From positions 4,278,001 to 4,342,000 of the forward strand of contig CM007989.1 of NCBI GenBank assembly GCA_002189035.1: DNA of 64,000 nucleotides. The letters are read 5' to 3'. The position numbers were made by a program, and so were the translations under genes. Position 1 is the stretch's first letter. Each line of letters begins with the position of its first letter. Of the stretch, positions 22,450-34,785 are shown in pieces. The stretch is from Utricularia gibba. Lineage: Eukaryota > Streptophyta > Magnoliopsida > Lamiales > Lentibulariaceae. The notes beneath the pieces were generated by a model, which saw nothing but the letters and a program-made list of their open reading frames with translations, was not told the DNA's origin and did no database searches.

Positions 22450-24246
22450 CTCATTCACCGATCTGAGGAAGAGTGGCATCTGACTAATTGATAGTGGCTG
22501 TAGTCACCACTTGTCAAAAGACAGGAACACGTTCACCTCCTTTGTGGACATCTATGACAAAACAATAGAAGTAGTGAATGGACAACATATCTTTGTAAAA
22601 GGATGAGGAAACTTCTGTTTGGAGACAACCCAAAAAATCATCAAAATAGCAGATGTGTATTATGTTCCAGAAGTATCACATAATCTCATCAGTACAAGGC
22701 AACTGATCGAGAAGGGACTTAAGGTGATACCACTTTGTTTTTGGGGAGAGGCCGTAAACACGGTAGTTTACCTACTCAATCGCTTGCCATCTAAAGGTGC
22801 CAAGGACGGATGATCACCTTATGAAATTTGGAACAACAAGGTGCCTGACATGACTCACATCAAAGTCTCCACTCCCTGTGATATATCCACATTCCAAAAG
22901 AAAAAAGGATCAAACTAGACATGAAATTTGACCTAGGAATTCTGTTGAGATATGGGGACACCAGCAAAGCTTATCGAGTCTTAAACCTGAAAATGAATAG
23001 AGTAGAGCTGACCCAAGGTGTAATTTTAGATGAAAGCAAAAACTATGATTGGAAAAAATCAGCTCTTGTCTCAACGGACTCTAACTACTATTCTGATCTC
23101 TCGGCTCTATTTCCTAACATTGAGGAGGAAAACCAATCAATATCCTCCAGGCAACACCATATAGTTGACTCCTCTGATTCCACTCAAACTCGCATCCTTG
23201 AGCTGTCACCTTTGAGATTAGAAAGTGGAAGAGACTCCGAGAGTATTCAAGATGATTGTCTCTCTCAGAGCCTGAAAGCAACAGAGTGCATGAACCTAAT
23301 GAAGAAGAATATTTATAGTACCTCACTAATGAATCCAATGAAGACGATCTCTCTTATCAAAATGACAACTCTGGTTTCGTCCCAAGACTACTGCAAGAAA
23401 TTTCAAACTCTAAGACACATGATCATGAAAGAGACGAAGAAAAAAAATCTCTATGCCCGATATGTTCCCCATTTCACTAAAATGAGCCCTGAAGATAATG
23501 AAGACTATCATGAGAACAGTGATCCACCTCTCCTACCCAAATACAGAAATATTGGAGATATCCTTGACAAGTGTCTTCTGATCTACAAACCTATCAGTAA
23601 TCAAGAAGCATTAAAAGATCCAGAGTGGAGCAAATCAATGTATGAGGAACTAACCTCTATTGAGAAGCATGATGTATGGGAAGTAATCAATAAACTTGCA
23701 AATGCCAAAGTCCTTGGTCTCAAATGGATTTGAAAACCGAATCTGAACTTGGACTACACCATAAATAAGCTGAAATCGAGATTAGTAGCTCTAGAGTACC
23801 TTCAAAGGGCAGGGGTGGACTATGTCGAGACCTTTGCTCCAGTAGCTCGACTTGATACTATAAAACTGGTGTTTGCAATGGCAGCAAGTTTTCGCTGGAA
23901 GTTGTATCACTTGGTCATTAAATGTGCCTTCCTCAATGGAGAACGCCACGAAGACATTTATGTCTATCTGCCACCTAGTTTCAAAATCAAAGTAGGCAAA
24001 AACAAAGTGATGAAACTGAAAAAGGCCTTGTACGATTTAAAGCAAGCACCCAAGGAATGGTATGGGACTATAGATGCTTACTTTATTGAACTAGACTTCA
24101 TGAAAAGCAAGAGCGACACTACATTGTATATCCTAGAGAATTCCAGAGGCAAAGTTATAACTCTGTATGTCGATGATATTCTCATTATGGGAAGCAATAC
24201 TGAGCAGATTGAAAAGCAAAAGGAGCTTCTGAAGACATATTTCTAA
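22450..24246 (+). pseudogene. Copia-B protease and reverse transcriptase; integrase core deleted
   Basis: Protease LIDSGCSHHLSKDRNTF, then VYYVPEVSHNLISTRQLIEK. The next codons jump straight to FWGEAVNTVVYLLNRLPSKG, the end of integrase, so the whole integrase core is deleted at about 22735. Downstream, 22921-23733 and 23749-24246 hold the linker and RT: EWSKSMYEELTSIEKHDVW, YLQRAGVDYVETFAPVARLD, KKALYDLKQAPKEWYG and the catalytic TLYVDDILIMG. The RT ends abruptly after LLKTYF. Confidence 0.87.
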
Positions 24247-24329
24247 ATCAGAAGAAATACACAGAAGACATCATATCCAGATTAGGGCAATAAAATGCAA
24301 GAGACTGTTTCGTACCTTTTCCTCCAGAA

Positions 24330-24811
24330 ATGAAACATAAGATGAAGCAACTGGATAATGAGTGGTATATGCAAAAACCACACACCATGCACATGGATAT
24401 TGCCAAGAAAATAATCCATTATCTGAAGTCTATGCTAAACTTTGGCTTATATTTTAAAAAGGTAACTGAAGCTAACCGGCAAAGGTTTGTAGACTCAGAC
24501 TTTGCAGGGGATGATTTTACATCGCTAAGCCTATTGTGCTGAAAATAGATAATAAATTGGTGATCAGCATAGCTCAAAACCCAATGATATTTGGAAGGAC
24601 AAAACATGTCAAAATCAAGTACCATGTTCTCAGGGATTATATCAAAGAAGGATCATTCAGGCTGGACTACATACTTTCAGAAGAACAGGCTGCAGACATC
24701 CTTACGAAATGTGTATTTCCAAAATACTTCAACAAAATCAACATCATGCTAGGGTTGAGGTCGAATTCACTGGATGCTAAGCTAGAATCCAAATTCCTTC
24801 ATCAAGGATGA
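24330..24811 (+). pseudogene. Copia-B RNase H remnants
   Basis: FVDSDFAGDDF, then AQNPMIFGRTKHVKIKYHVL and SEEQAADILTKCVFPKYF, the conserved end of Copia RNase H. The middle, including the catalytic Glu region, is deleted. Confidence 0.8.
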
Positions 24812-24812
24812 A

Positions 24813-24904
24813 TGTTGGTGTGTGAAGAAGTCATCGATCCTAGCTCCACCCAAAACGAGGAAGCTGTGTGTAGAATTGAAGATTTGAGGAAGAAGGCATG
24901 AGAG
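24813..24904 (+). repeat. Copia-B right LTR, truncated
   Basis: Starts TGTTGGTGTGTGAAG exactly as the left LTR and follows it for about 90 bp, then similarity ends abruptly. Confidence 0.8.
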
Positions 24905-25233
24905 GGCCAATTTAGTTAAATACCAATGTCAGAAAAAGTTTTTGTTAAAATACATGTTGTTTTAACATTATTATAATTTTAATAACCTTGATTAATTAGA
25001 TACTACGAAAGAAAAAATAAACATGTACTATTTTGTTAAAATAAAATTACATCATGTCACTCCAATAATGTAGGAGTTGGATAGCTTTATTAATATGACC
25101 GTGTAATATCCAAAAAATTATCAAAATACCTTCTATTTGTTTAAAATTATTAAAATTATTAATATGACCGTGTAATAAAATTAGCTTTTTATTATATTAA
25201 ATATGATATACAAAAAGTAATATTGTTTAACCA

Positions 25234-25254
25234 ATATATATATATATATATATA
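25234..25254. repeat. AT dinucleotide microsatellite
   Basis: An uninterrupted AT run of about 21 bases in an AT-rich noncoding stretch (24905-25970) in which no gene is seen. Confidence 0.9.
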
Positions 25255-25974
25255 AGAAAATTATTTGACCAATGTTTAATTATAATTTTTATTTAAATCA
25301 ATTAACACAATTTAAATAATTAAAACACCAGTAATTTGTTTTTGTATATTTAATTCATAAGAATTTACAATTATACATTTATATGTGTTTTTTTCTATAT
25401 TAATGAACATCTATGTAAAAAAAAACTAATGGTAAATTGTAAAATTCAAAAATAATTTCAAAAATCCATGAAACAAATATTCTGAATAATAGAGAACAAA
25501 TAACAAATTATTTGTTATTAACTAAAAGATTGATGCAACATGAAAACATAAATCTGAAAATGCAATTATTTATTTAAATGAACACACTTTACTTTGAAAT
25601 AAAGATCATACACATAATTTTATCTTTTCTTTGGTGGAATCAAGTTCCAAACAAGTCTACAAACCAATGATTTTGATTTGTTTCCTTGTTGTCTTGGTTG
25701 GTGTATATCCATTGACGAGAAGGGTTCTTGTGATGATTGAGAATGTGAAAGTGAATACCTTGGAGTTATATATGTTGAATTTTCATCTAGATTCCAAGAG
25801 TTTTCCCTTATACGATGAGTGTCTTAACCTTGAATTTGAAGCAGTGGTCAATTGTTGAGACAACATAGTTGAATCTCTTCTTGATGGTGGCTCTGGTGTA
25901 GAAGAGACATCAAGTCATTCATCTAATGTGGATATATTGAAGTTAGCCTCAATAGAATTTGGATCTTACCTTGT

Positions 25975-28900
25975 TTGTTGATAATGATGATGTCTTCCTC
26001 TTCTTTGAAAATCATTTGTGTCCTTCAATCGTGTTTTTTGGGTCGGTCCTCTTTTCTTTGCTCTACGTCGTGATGGATCAACCAATAGCCAAAAAGGTGC
26101 TGGTCCCCATTTCCGCTCATCTCGAATAGGATAAACCTAACTACTATATGTATTAACAAGATAATGAGATCGATAGTAGTCACTTACTTTATCATTTGGA
26201 TTCACTTGAAAGTGATGAAATGCCTACAAAAAAAATGATAATTAGTTGTAAAATCATAATAGTGTAACATATATATTTCATTTTAATTTGCCTTTTCAGC
26301 ATGACAGTAGGAGTAGTGGTCACATTGCCAAACTCCACAATCCCATACTTGTTTTTTCACATTAATCTTGCAAGACTCTATCCCATCTCTTGTCTTGAAT
26401 GTGATTTCCACCTCTTGCTCAAAGGAATTGTAAACAGTTTTCACGCAATGCACTACTGAGTGCCTCCACATGATTTGTAGTGATGATAGTATGCATGTTT
26501 TCAATTGTTGAGTAAGGTTTGTACTCCATAAGAAAACGAAATAGAAGAACATAAATGTAACTTACTGATGGCCACCGTCATATAATAAAGTCCGCTGATT
26601 CAATGGAATTGCTTTCATATACTCAAATGCCTTTAAATTTTCACTGTTTAATGCTTTCATGGTATCTTCAAAATCTCTTCGTGTTTTTGCATATGATGCT
26701 CTTCAAAAAATCTCATCTAAATCTTTTGTTTTGCATCCAACATGAACCATGCAATTTTTCCGTATATGAAATGCGCAAAATATGTGCACTTCATGAGGTG
26801 GTGAAAAAGACTTATAGAGCTTATAAGCTGGTAAGAGTCTTGATCCTCGATCAGTCATTAGGCATACTTCTTGCATCCCACGTATCACATATATATCTAA
26901 TTGTTTCATAAAAAAATGTCCAATCTTCCCCTCCTTTACTTGATACAAAAGTATATGCAATTGGGCATACACAATAATTATCATTTATTGCAACAACACC
27001 AACAACTTGTAACCATAACGACCATATAAATGCGTAGCATCAATGCATAATATTGGTCTACAATGAAAGAAATCATCAATAGTGACTCCGATGGCCCATA
27101 ATACTCTGCAAAATATATAATTTTCATTCTCGTCTACCTCAATGTTATCCCATGTCATTATTGTTCCAGGATTCGTTCGACAAACCTCCTCTATATACCT
27201 CACCCCATACCGTAGCTCATATGTTTATACAACGTTGCAATAATAAGGACAATCAGAATGTTGTTTGTATTTTTGCCAACACATCACATGATACTGGATT
27301 TTATCATTGTGCATCACATAGTATTATAATGCAATATAGCATTGATGATCTCTTGTTCCTTCATTAAATGCATCCCAATTTGTAGTTGTTGATGATTTCT
27401 ACGATAATAATTAAGTTGAGGACCTTAGTCATTGGCATCAGCAAAACAATAGTCAATCTCTATATTATTCTCATATAATGATAAATTATGTTGTTTGTCT
27501 TCTTCAGGTAGTGGTTTGTCAGGAAATTTAACCTCTTCATCTGCGTAAAGAATATCTGCTACATGATCTTGTTCTTCAACATGACATTCATTTTCATAAA
27601 CACCACCTCTATTTATATCATAGAAATAAGTAGGTTCGGTATAATGTATACCTGAAAAATTTAGATTTATAAATATCAATGAATGATTCAAGAACTTAAA
27701 TTAATAAACATTTAACTTATGTAATCTCAAAAAAAAATAATATAAGTGATTACATAAATTAAAAAATAAATAAATGAATAATAAGATAATTCTAATAAAT
27801 AAAAAAATTCATTAAAATGAACATGAAAAATCTACTAAATAATTTAATTGGTAATAATTTAAACTTGCATATTAAATATAATATGTAACAAAATTATTAA
27901 ACCAAGTATATCGAAATGTTGGAAGCCTGCATCATCAATATTTTGTGTATAACTGGTTTTTTACTTGAATGCATTGGCGGATTGTTAGTATATATGTTCT
28001 AGAGACAATCAGCTTATTGACAAATCTTATCTTTTGATATTTATTTTGAATTGTGAACAAATTTATATCATTGATAAAATCCTCGATCTATGTGCTAGAA
28101 ATTATGATGAGATCATAATGTGAGATTCTTCAAACACTCATAATCAAGTTAAAACTCCCTGGCTAGAGTATTTGTGAAATGAGGATATCACAAATATAGA
28201 TAAGCTGGCACACATTGAGTTCCCTAAACTGTTTAGGCAATGGTTCTCACAATTGATGTAATGACATTACTAGAACCTATGTGTGGGTGTCGATTAGAGA
28301 ATCGATTCACTAGATGACTCATCTTCGAGATGCTACTATGGGAAGCTAACCAAGTGTCAATAGCAAGATCTCGAATATGACAACCGTGCAAGTAAACTTA
28401 GAGTTGAGGTCAACAAAGTTATTTTGATCTTAAGCTCACATTTTCACTCATTACTAATGAGAGTCTAACCATGGCTTTCATAGTATGGATGAATAGGGAT
28501 GTGACTCCTTAACGTTGGAGATAGTTGATTGATCAATAAAGGATTCATCACTCATGTTAGCGATGAGATCATATCTCAAGTAATTGCATCAAAACCTAAC
28601 ATTAAGTCCTAGGCCCAGGGTAATGACACTCGAATTGTTTGAGTAAGTCATTAAATGTTAGTACTTAAATGCAATTATAAGTTCGATACATCAGAAAGGC
28701 ACACACCCATGTTCTGGTATCGAATGAGATATAAGTATGATGAAAGCTTTTCATTGCATGGTGGCTAGTCATGGAAAGGCTCAATCAGTTCACCTGATTA
28801 TTCATTAATCTTCTGGATCATGATATATTGTTAGACATCACTCATGATCGATAATGATGGATTTGATTAATTAAGAGTTAATTAATAAATACATTATTAC

Positions 28901-29900
28901 GGTCTTGATTGAAGAAGCCTATAGGATCACAAACAACAGTGGAGTCATTCATTGATATAAAATAGAACGACACAATTACATGAGATGTAATTGGTAAAGT
29001 AGATAAATTAAATAGAGAGTTTGAAACATATACATATCTTCACAAGATGAGATCTTTGTGGAGATTTGATTTGATATGTCACCAAATATCTATCAAAAGA
29101 TTTAGATCAAAAAGATCCGTTTCTAGGTCTTCGTGCTCTCTGAGATTGATCCAGAAGGAGGCGTTTTTCTCTACTAATACCTGAGGAATTCGACCAGCAT
29201 TCAACAACCTTGAGAAGGTTATCGATAGAGTGCTCCATGTCTGGATATCATAGAGGCCGTCTGCTATTGGCGATTGATGAACAACGGAGTCCTCTAAAAG
29301 ATATTTTCAGCATCCCTTTGTCTGATTTATACCGTATTCCAAGATCTGTGTCGGGGGTTTCTCAAAATTTTTAAAATTTCGCTGCTTTTGTGACATACGA
29401 TGTCTACGAGAAACCCAACACAGATTTGTAAATACGTCAACAAAATCATCGAGTGTAGGATATTATGTAAATCATTTACATGAATATTGTAAAATTAACT
29501 TGAAGATTATCGAAAAAAAGTTTTAAAAAAAATTACTCACCTGTGTAGCTGGTAGTGACTTTAACATTCTTCGATTTTTTTGAAATATAAAAGTCAACAT
29601 CAAAAACTAAGTTATTTGAATTGAATACATAGCGAATTGTTGATAAATCATTGATTATAACTTCATTCATTATTCCAACTGCTTTATCAATAAACTTGGC
29701 CATAATTTCATAGTTATTTGGATGAATAACAATATCAAGCTCAATCTCAAATAATTTCTTAACACTTTCTTGAATAATATAAAACGCTTAACTTCAATAA
29801 AACCACATGAATCTTTATCATAGTAGGAGATACCATTAATATCTCTTCAAATTTGACCACCATAATACAATTTCAAACAAACTTTGAACATTGGAAGAGA
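25975..29900 (-). mobile_element. Mutator-like element (MULE) coding remnants
   Basis: Minus-strand fragments in order: about 29890-29540 (FKVCLKLYYGGQI and degenerate N-terminal text), 27691-27425 (acidic N-terminal frame), 27203-26985 (YIEEVCRTNPGTIMTW, DDFFHCRPILCIDATHLYGR, the first catalytic Asp of the MULE transposase), 26980-26700 (ending DRGSRLLPA), 26552-26283 (a SWIM-like CGVWQCDHYSYCH) and about 26130-25975 (PSRRRAKKRGPTQKTR tail). Stops and frameshifts occur throughout, and a solo LTR (27983-29420) splits it. Possible degenerate terminal inverted repeats (aatttagtt) lie at about 24909 and 31082, but no 9-bp duplication was found, so the element limits are uncertain. Confidence 0.78.
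27983..29420. mobile_element. Putative solo LTR in the MULE
   Basis: 1438 bp starting TGTTAGTATATATG and ending GAAACCCAACA. The flanks are cggat (27978-27982) and cagat (29421-29425), a 5-bp duplication with one G-to-A change. It interrupts MULE sequence and has no coding potential. Confidence 0.7.
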
Positions 29901-29924
29901 AATGAAAAATGAGAATTGTTAAAA

Positions 29925-31125
29925 AAAATACTTGTTTGTTATCATTAATTTATCATCATTCTTTTATAGAAATTTTTTTAGATATTTTCTTACTTGTGAA
30001 TTCATTTTAGATCACATATTAAATATCAATAACATTTGTGGTTATAAATCAATAACATTTTGATTTAATTAGATATTTTTAGTGCAAATGCTTTTTAGTC
30101 ACAAATTCTTGTTTTTAAAAAATATAACTTTTAATAATACGAATTTTTATATTATTGATATTCAATGAGTATAAATATGATCAAATTTATATTGATAAGT
30201 ACTTATTATTGATACTAAATTAGGTTTATATTAAAGTTTATGATATAGCTATAATATTAAATTTTTGATTCATTTTATATGAATTCATTATTATTAAAAT
30301 ACCTAAAGTTTTGTTTAAATTGAAATATTTTAATTGAAAGCAAATGTGAAATATTTTTTGTTAATATTTGTATTTTATTCATAAAATTTTAAAAATTTTA
30401 CTAAATATTATAATTATATATTTATGTTTGTTGTTTGTTTATTAAAAAATGTATTAAAAACATGGCAAGTAAATTGTAATATTATAAAATTTGTGGCATA
30501 TGGACTTCATTGTTCATTGGATTTGTTAATATTTTGATTTATAAAAATGTTTTGAATGTGAATAATTTTTATCTTATTAAAGTATAAAATTTAAAAAAAT
30601 TTAACTTTTTTATTCTATCGGTATCTATTGAACATAAATATTATCAGATTGAGAAAGACAAATGTTTATAATCTCAATTCATGACTTATATTATAAATGT
30701 TGATATTTATTTTTTAATCATTATTTTTTCTTTGTCAATAATGTGATATCATTGAGAAAATCAATGATATCACATTCTTTGAACAAAAATGTGATATGAT
30801 TGAGAAAATCAAATCTTTTGTATTAATATCAATTCATGATTTATATTATAATTCTATATTGTTAGTTTTTAATCATCATTTTTTTCTTTGTCAATAAAAT
30901 TAATATGTTTCAATATTTTTTTAATAGTAATAATTCATAGTATTAGAGATAAACTAATATATTTAATATATCATATTATATATTTCAATAAAATAAAAAC
31001 AACTTCAATTTTAATGAAGTAAAAATAACACAATTACGGTAGTTATGCGCAAAAATATAAAAATAGGCAGTAAAACTAAATTTTTGTAGCACAATATGAA
31101 TATTTTCTATGTACTTAATCACTCA
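29925..31125. other. AT-rich stretch without recognised features
   Basis: About 1.2 kb of very AT-rich DNA with locally repeated phrases such as gtgatatcattgagaaaatca (two imperfect copies near 30742 and 30790) but no gene, RNA or clear element end apart from the possible MULE terminus near 31082. Confidence 0.6.
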
Positions 31126-31129
31126 AAAA

Positions 31130-32360
31130 TATGTGTTATAAGAAGCCAATGGTGAAGAACACAAAATACTAAGAATGAAAAAAGCCTTGTATGGCTTAAA
31201 ACAGGCTCCAAGAGCTTGGAATGAAAGAATTATCAAATTCCTTGAATCTGAAGGCTTCATCCAAACGCACAATGAGCAAACCCCATTTTATAAAGAGGAA
31301 AACGGCCAGAAACTATTGGTGAGCATATATATGTAGATGATCTGCTCATCACTTCAAGCAACAGTTTTTTTTGTAGACGATTTGAAAGCAAAACTGAAGG
31401 GGGAGTTCGAAATGACATACCTAGGATTGATGCGTTTCTATTTGGGACTTGAAATTATGCAGGTACCGACAAAAGGCACTTTCTTGTGCCAAAGAAATTA
31501 TTCACATGAGTTACTCACGAAATTAGAGATGGACGAGGCAAATGGAAGCCTCACTCCTATGCTGCCAAAAATATCTCTTGATCACTCACCTGATGAGACA
31601 GATGTAGATCCCATGTTTTACAGAAGCTTGATCACTCACCTAATTTATCTCAACCACTCCAGACTTGATTTATGCTACTCTGTGAACATTCTTTCCAGAT
31701 TTATGAAGGCCCCTAAAGTCTCTCACCTCATTGCAACCAAACAGATCCTACGTTTCATCAAGAAAACGCTAGACTATGGCATTTTTTTATCCCTGCTCAA
31801 AGAATGAACCACCAAAAATCTCAGGCTTCTGTAACAGTGATTATGCTCGGAGCACGAATTGCAAAAGCACATCTGGATATATTTTTTACCTAAACAACAG
31901 TCCCTTCTCCTGGAACACAAAGAGACAATTTGTAGTGGCTCAGTCCATGGTGGACACAGAATACACCTCTGCATCTTCAGCCTCAAATAAGGCAATGTGG
32001 GTTAGGCATATGCTTGAGAGAATTGGAATGATTCAATCAAAACCTACAGTTCTATATATGGATAACATGACCGCTATATAGATTGCAAACAATTCATCTC
32101 AATTCAGCAAAGCCAAACACATCCAGGTATGCTTTCATGCAATTCGAGATGCAATCAAGAAAAACAGACTTATAGTTCAATATGTTGAGAGCAGTGGGCA
32201 ACGTGCGGACATTCTCATAAAGCCCCTTGGAAAAACTCTTTTTGAGAAGTTCAAATCTGAAATTAGCATAGGAAACATCACTAGTGTGGTGAAAATTGAG
32301 TCCGAGGAAGATCAGGGGAGTGTTGAAAGCCTTCCTCAGCTGAAGAACCAGAAGGGGCAA
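31130..32360 (+). pseudogene. Copia-C RT C-terminus and RNase H (5'-truncated element)
   Basis: KKALYGLKQAPRAWNERI, YGLMRFYLGLEI-like text (TYLGLMRFYLGLEIMQVPTK), RSLITHLIYLNHSRLDLCYS, SGFCNSDYARSTNCKSTSGY, and the RNase H end KAKHIQVCFHAIRDAIKK and GQRADILIKPL. The YVDD motif is disrupted by a frameshift near 31335, and an overlap at 31774-31807 marks another frameshift. The element has no 5' part. It ends in a purine tract agaaggggcaa followed immediately by an LTR. Confidence 0.87.
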
Positions 32361-32847
32361 TGTAGTTATGAGGAAACAGACAATGGGTGCGAGTCTAATG
32401 TGCTCAAGAAGAACTAAAGAATTCGCCTACTGAAAAATCTGGTCACCTTCTGACTTTATTTTGTTTTTGGGGCTTCAATGGGTCAGCAGACACAATTCTA
32501 CATGAATTATGGGACATATTTAAATTGTATCAAAAAAACCCTAGCTTGCAAGCTGTTGCACAAACTGGTTTTTGGTGAAATGTCTGCCGTTCTCATTCTC
32601 TCATTACTATTTCATCAAATTAGATCTAAACCCAAAATTCATCATACGTGTTCATCTTCTTCACAGCGCTGAGTTAGTAGAAAAACTGTAAGTTCATCGT
32701 TGATTGCCTCTAGTGAACAACGTTCCCTTGCCCGTGGTTTTTTCCTTTCGGGTTCGAAGTAAATTCTGTGTTGTTTTTACTTTCTTCGTCAAAACACACG
32801 AAACAGATTAAAAAATGGGAATGAAAACTAGCGCTCAGTTTATAACA
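32361..32847 (+). repeat. LTR shared by Copia-C and Copia-D (chimeric)
   Basis: 487 bp from TGTAGTTATG, directly after the Copia-C polypurine tract, to TTTATAACA, directly before a tRNA-Met-type PBS (TGGTATCGAAGC) of Copia-D. Its last ~215 bp (from about 32633) match the last ~215 bp of the Copia-D right LTR, but the first ~270 bp do not match that LTR's upstream part. Confidence 0.75.
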
Positions 32848-34785
32848 AATGGTATCGAAGCTGTGGTTTGACCTCGTGTATAAGAGATTTCAGCTATTCA
32901 AACTATTGTTAACCTCTCTGTATTTTCTGGTTTTCTGGTCTTCTGGATTTTCTGGTTTTCTTAGACTTCTGGACTTGTAATCTTTATATTTATCTCTTTG
33001 GATTTCTCAAGCGTTATTTGCTACTTTGTTGTGAAAATATCATTCAGACAGCACACTATGGCAACCATAACATGTGTGTTGTGTGTCGTTTCCTCAATAA
33101 ATTTTGAATATTTAAAACATAAAACAGAAAAGAGCGTAGTACGAGCATCGATTTGAGAGAGTTGTTTTTCGTGAAAAGTGTTTTGTAGAAAGCTTTTACA
33201 AAATGTCACGGTTTTGCAAATGTGAGTTTTTGAGATGCAGAAATAAAATTTACAACCTAAGTGATGGGCATTAACTACGGGACGTAATTCCTGGAAATGA
33301 GATTCCGTCTCCTTCCTTTTTCTATTCTCGCCTCGGTTTTCACTCATTCCTTCTGAATAGCTGATTATAGAAGCAAAGAATAGCTTACTCTCTCTTACAC
33401 TCTGATTGACAAGGAGACAAGGGAATAGCCTCATGTGATTCCCCCCTTGGACAATCAAGAAGACAAGAGGATTGTCATCGATTGCCTTCAAAACCAAATT
33501 GCACGCATGTGCCCAACTGTTGCCAATGGCCAATGGCAGGTTCAAGGTCACAACATGTCCATTGTCGCGGTACCTAGGCCACAAACAATCTGCTACTTCC
33601 CTCGAATCGGTAGGGTTGGAGTTGGTGCTCTTCACCTTGATCTTCATCAAAATCCGCGAGGAGTGCCTACTACTCATGAACCTTGAGTAGGTGTCGTTAC
33701 AGAAAGACTGCAACAAGATGCGTGGAAGTATGCAAAATCCAAAATGAATTCAGCGAAGAACTGAGTGTATTACTTAGGACTTGGAAGGAAACTTCATCTT
33801 CTCCCAGAAACTAAAAGGTTTTAGCCACAAAGGGCTATAAAAACATAAACGAAACCCTTCCAAAAGATCCGAAAATAAGTATTTCAAGTTGCTTTTATCT
33901 CACGCCTCACATGCATTAACTCCTTTGAGTTCCCTTCCCATCATTCCTTCTGTCTTGTGCGCCACCAGCTTTTCTTTACATGCAAGTTAGTGCCCAATCA
34001 TTTATGTAGACTCTGACATACCGTAAGTCAAGGGTAGAGATGTCAATGGGTCGTGGTCTACCCAAACCCGAACCGAAACCAACCCGAACTGGTTCAGTTT
34101 CGGGCCAAGAAATGCTAACTATTTTTCGGGTTCGGGTTGTTTGACATGGACCCAACAAGCTATCGGGTTGGGTTCGGGTTTAGCTTTCTAAAACCCGTAG
34201 ATCCGGATCCGAACCGATGCACAAATATTTTTAAAATATTAATAAAATTTAATTTCTTAATGGTCTTAATAAGTAATATATCCTTAACCCTAATTCATCT
34301 TTTCAACTTTTAAAATCATCACAGTGGTAACTTGAAGAGTATATACTGCATCATTTTCGAATTTCTGTTTTGCAACGCTTTGAATTGTGGTTGAATATTT
34401 TTTTTGCTTTTTTTGTTCAATAGTTCTGTGATTATTTTTTATTGTTTTTTTTATTGATTAACTTTTTTCCCATTTTTGACTTGCATGCTCCAATCGATAG
34501 ATGGGTCTCTTATTGTGCATTTTTTATTTTTTAGTTTTAGGGTTTAGCGAGCAATAGATGGGTTTCTTAATGGCTAGTACCACTAGCTAGTAAGCACACC
34601 ACACACACCATTTGAATATGGAACTAAAATTATTATTTTTTAGAAAAAAGTTTCTTATTTTTTAGAAACTTTGAATTTTGAAATAACCAAGTTTTAGATA
34701 TTACTTTTTGTTCCTTTTTTTACCATTTCATATAAAATCTAAATTCCTAATTCCAACCTTATGTTTGTATTTTTAATTTCTATAG

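Larger units (their letters stand above)
6146..24904 (+). mobile_element. Copia-B retrotransposon, outer element, split and 3'-truncated
   Basis: The 5' LTR begins TGTTGGTGTGTG at 6146-6157 directly after the DnaJ sequence, with putative target site cttat. It is interrupted by Copia-A and resumes at 19585-20053. A PBS-like TGGTGAATCC follows at 20054. Coding remnants lie at 20178-24811, and the 3' LTR starts at 24813 with the same TGTTGGTGTGTGAAG but breaks off near 24904. The right target duplication is therefore lost. A solo LTR (21064-22373) sits inside it. Confidence 0.82.

Noticed and set aside
24909-31082. Possible terminal inverted repeats of the MULE (aatttagtt at both ends)
   Set aside because: Only about nine bases match clearly, in very AT-rich DNA, and no 9-bp target duplication is visible; reported only as an uncertain limit.
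33021-33716. A 231-codon minus-strand frame near the start of Copia-D
   Set aside because: It lies in the X3 LTR and resembles frames of the solo LTRs; LTR read-through, not a gene.
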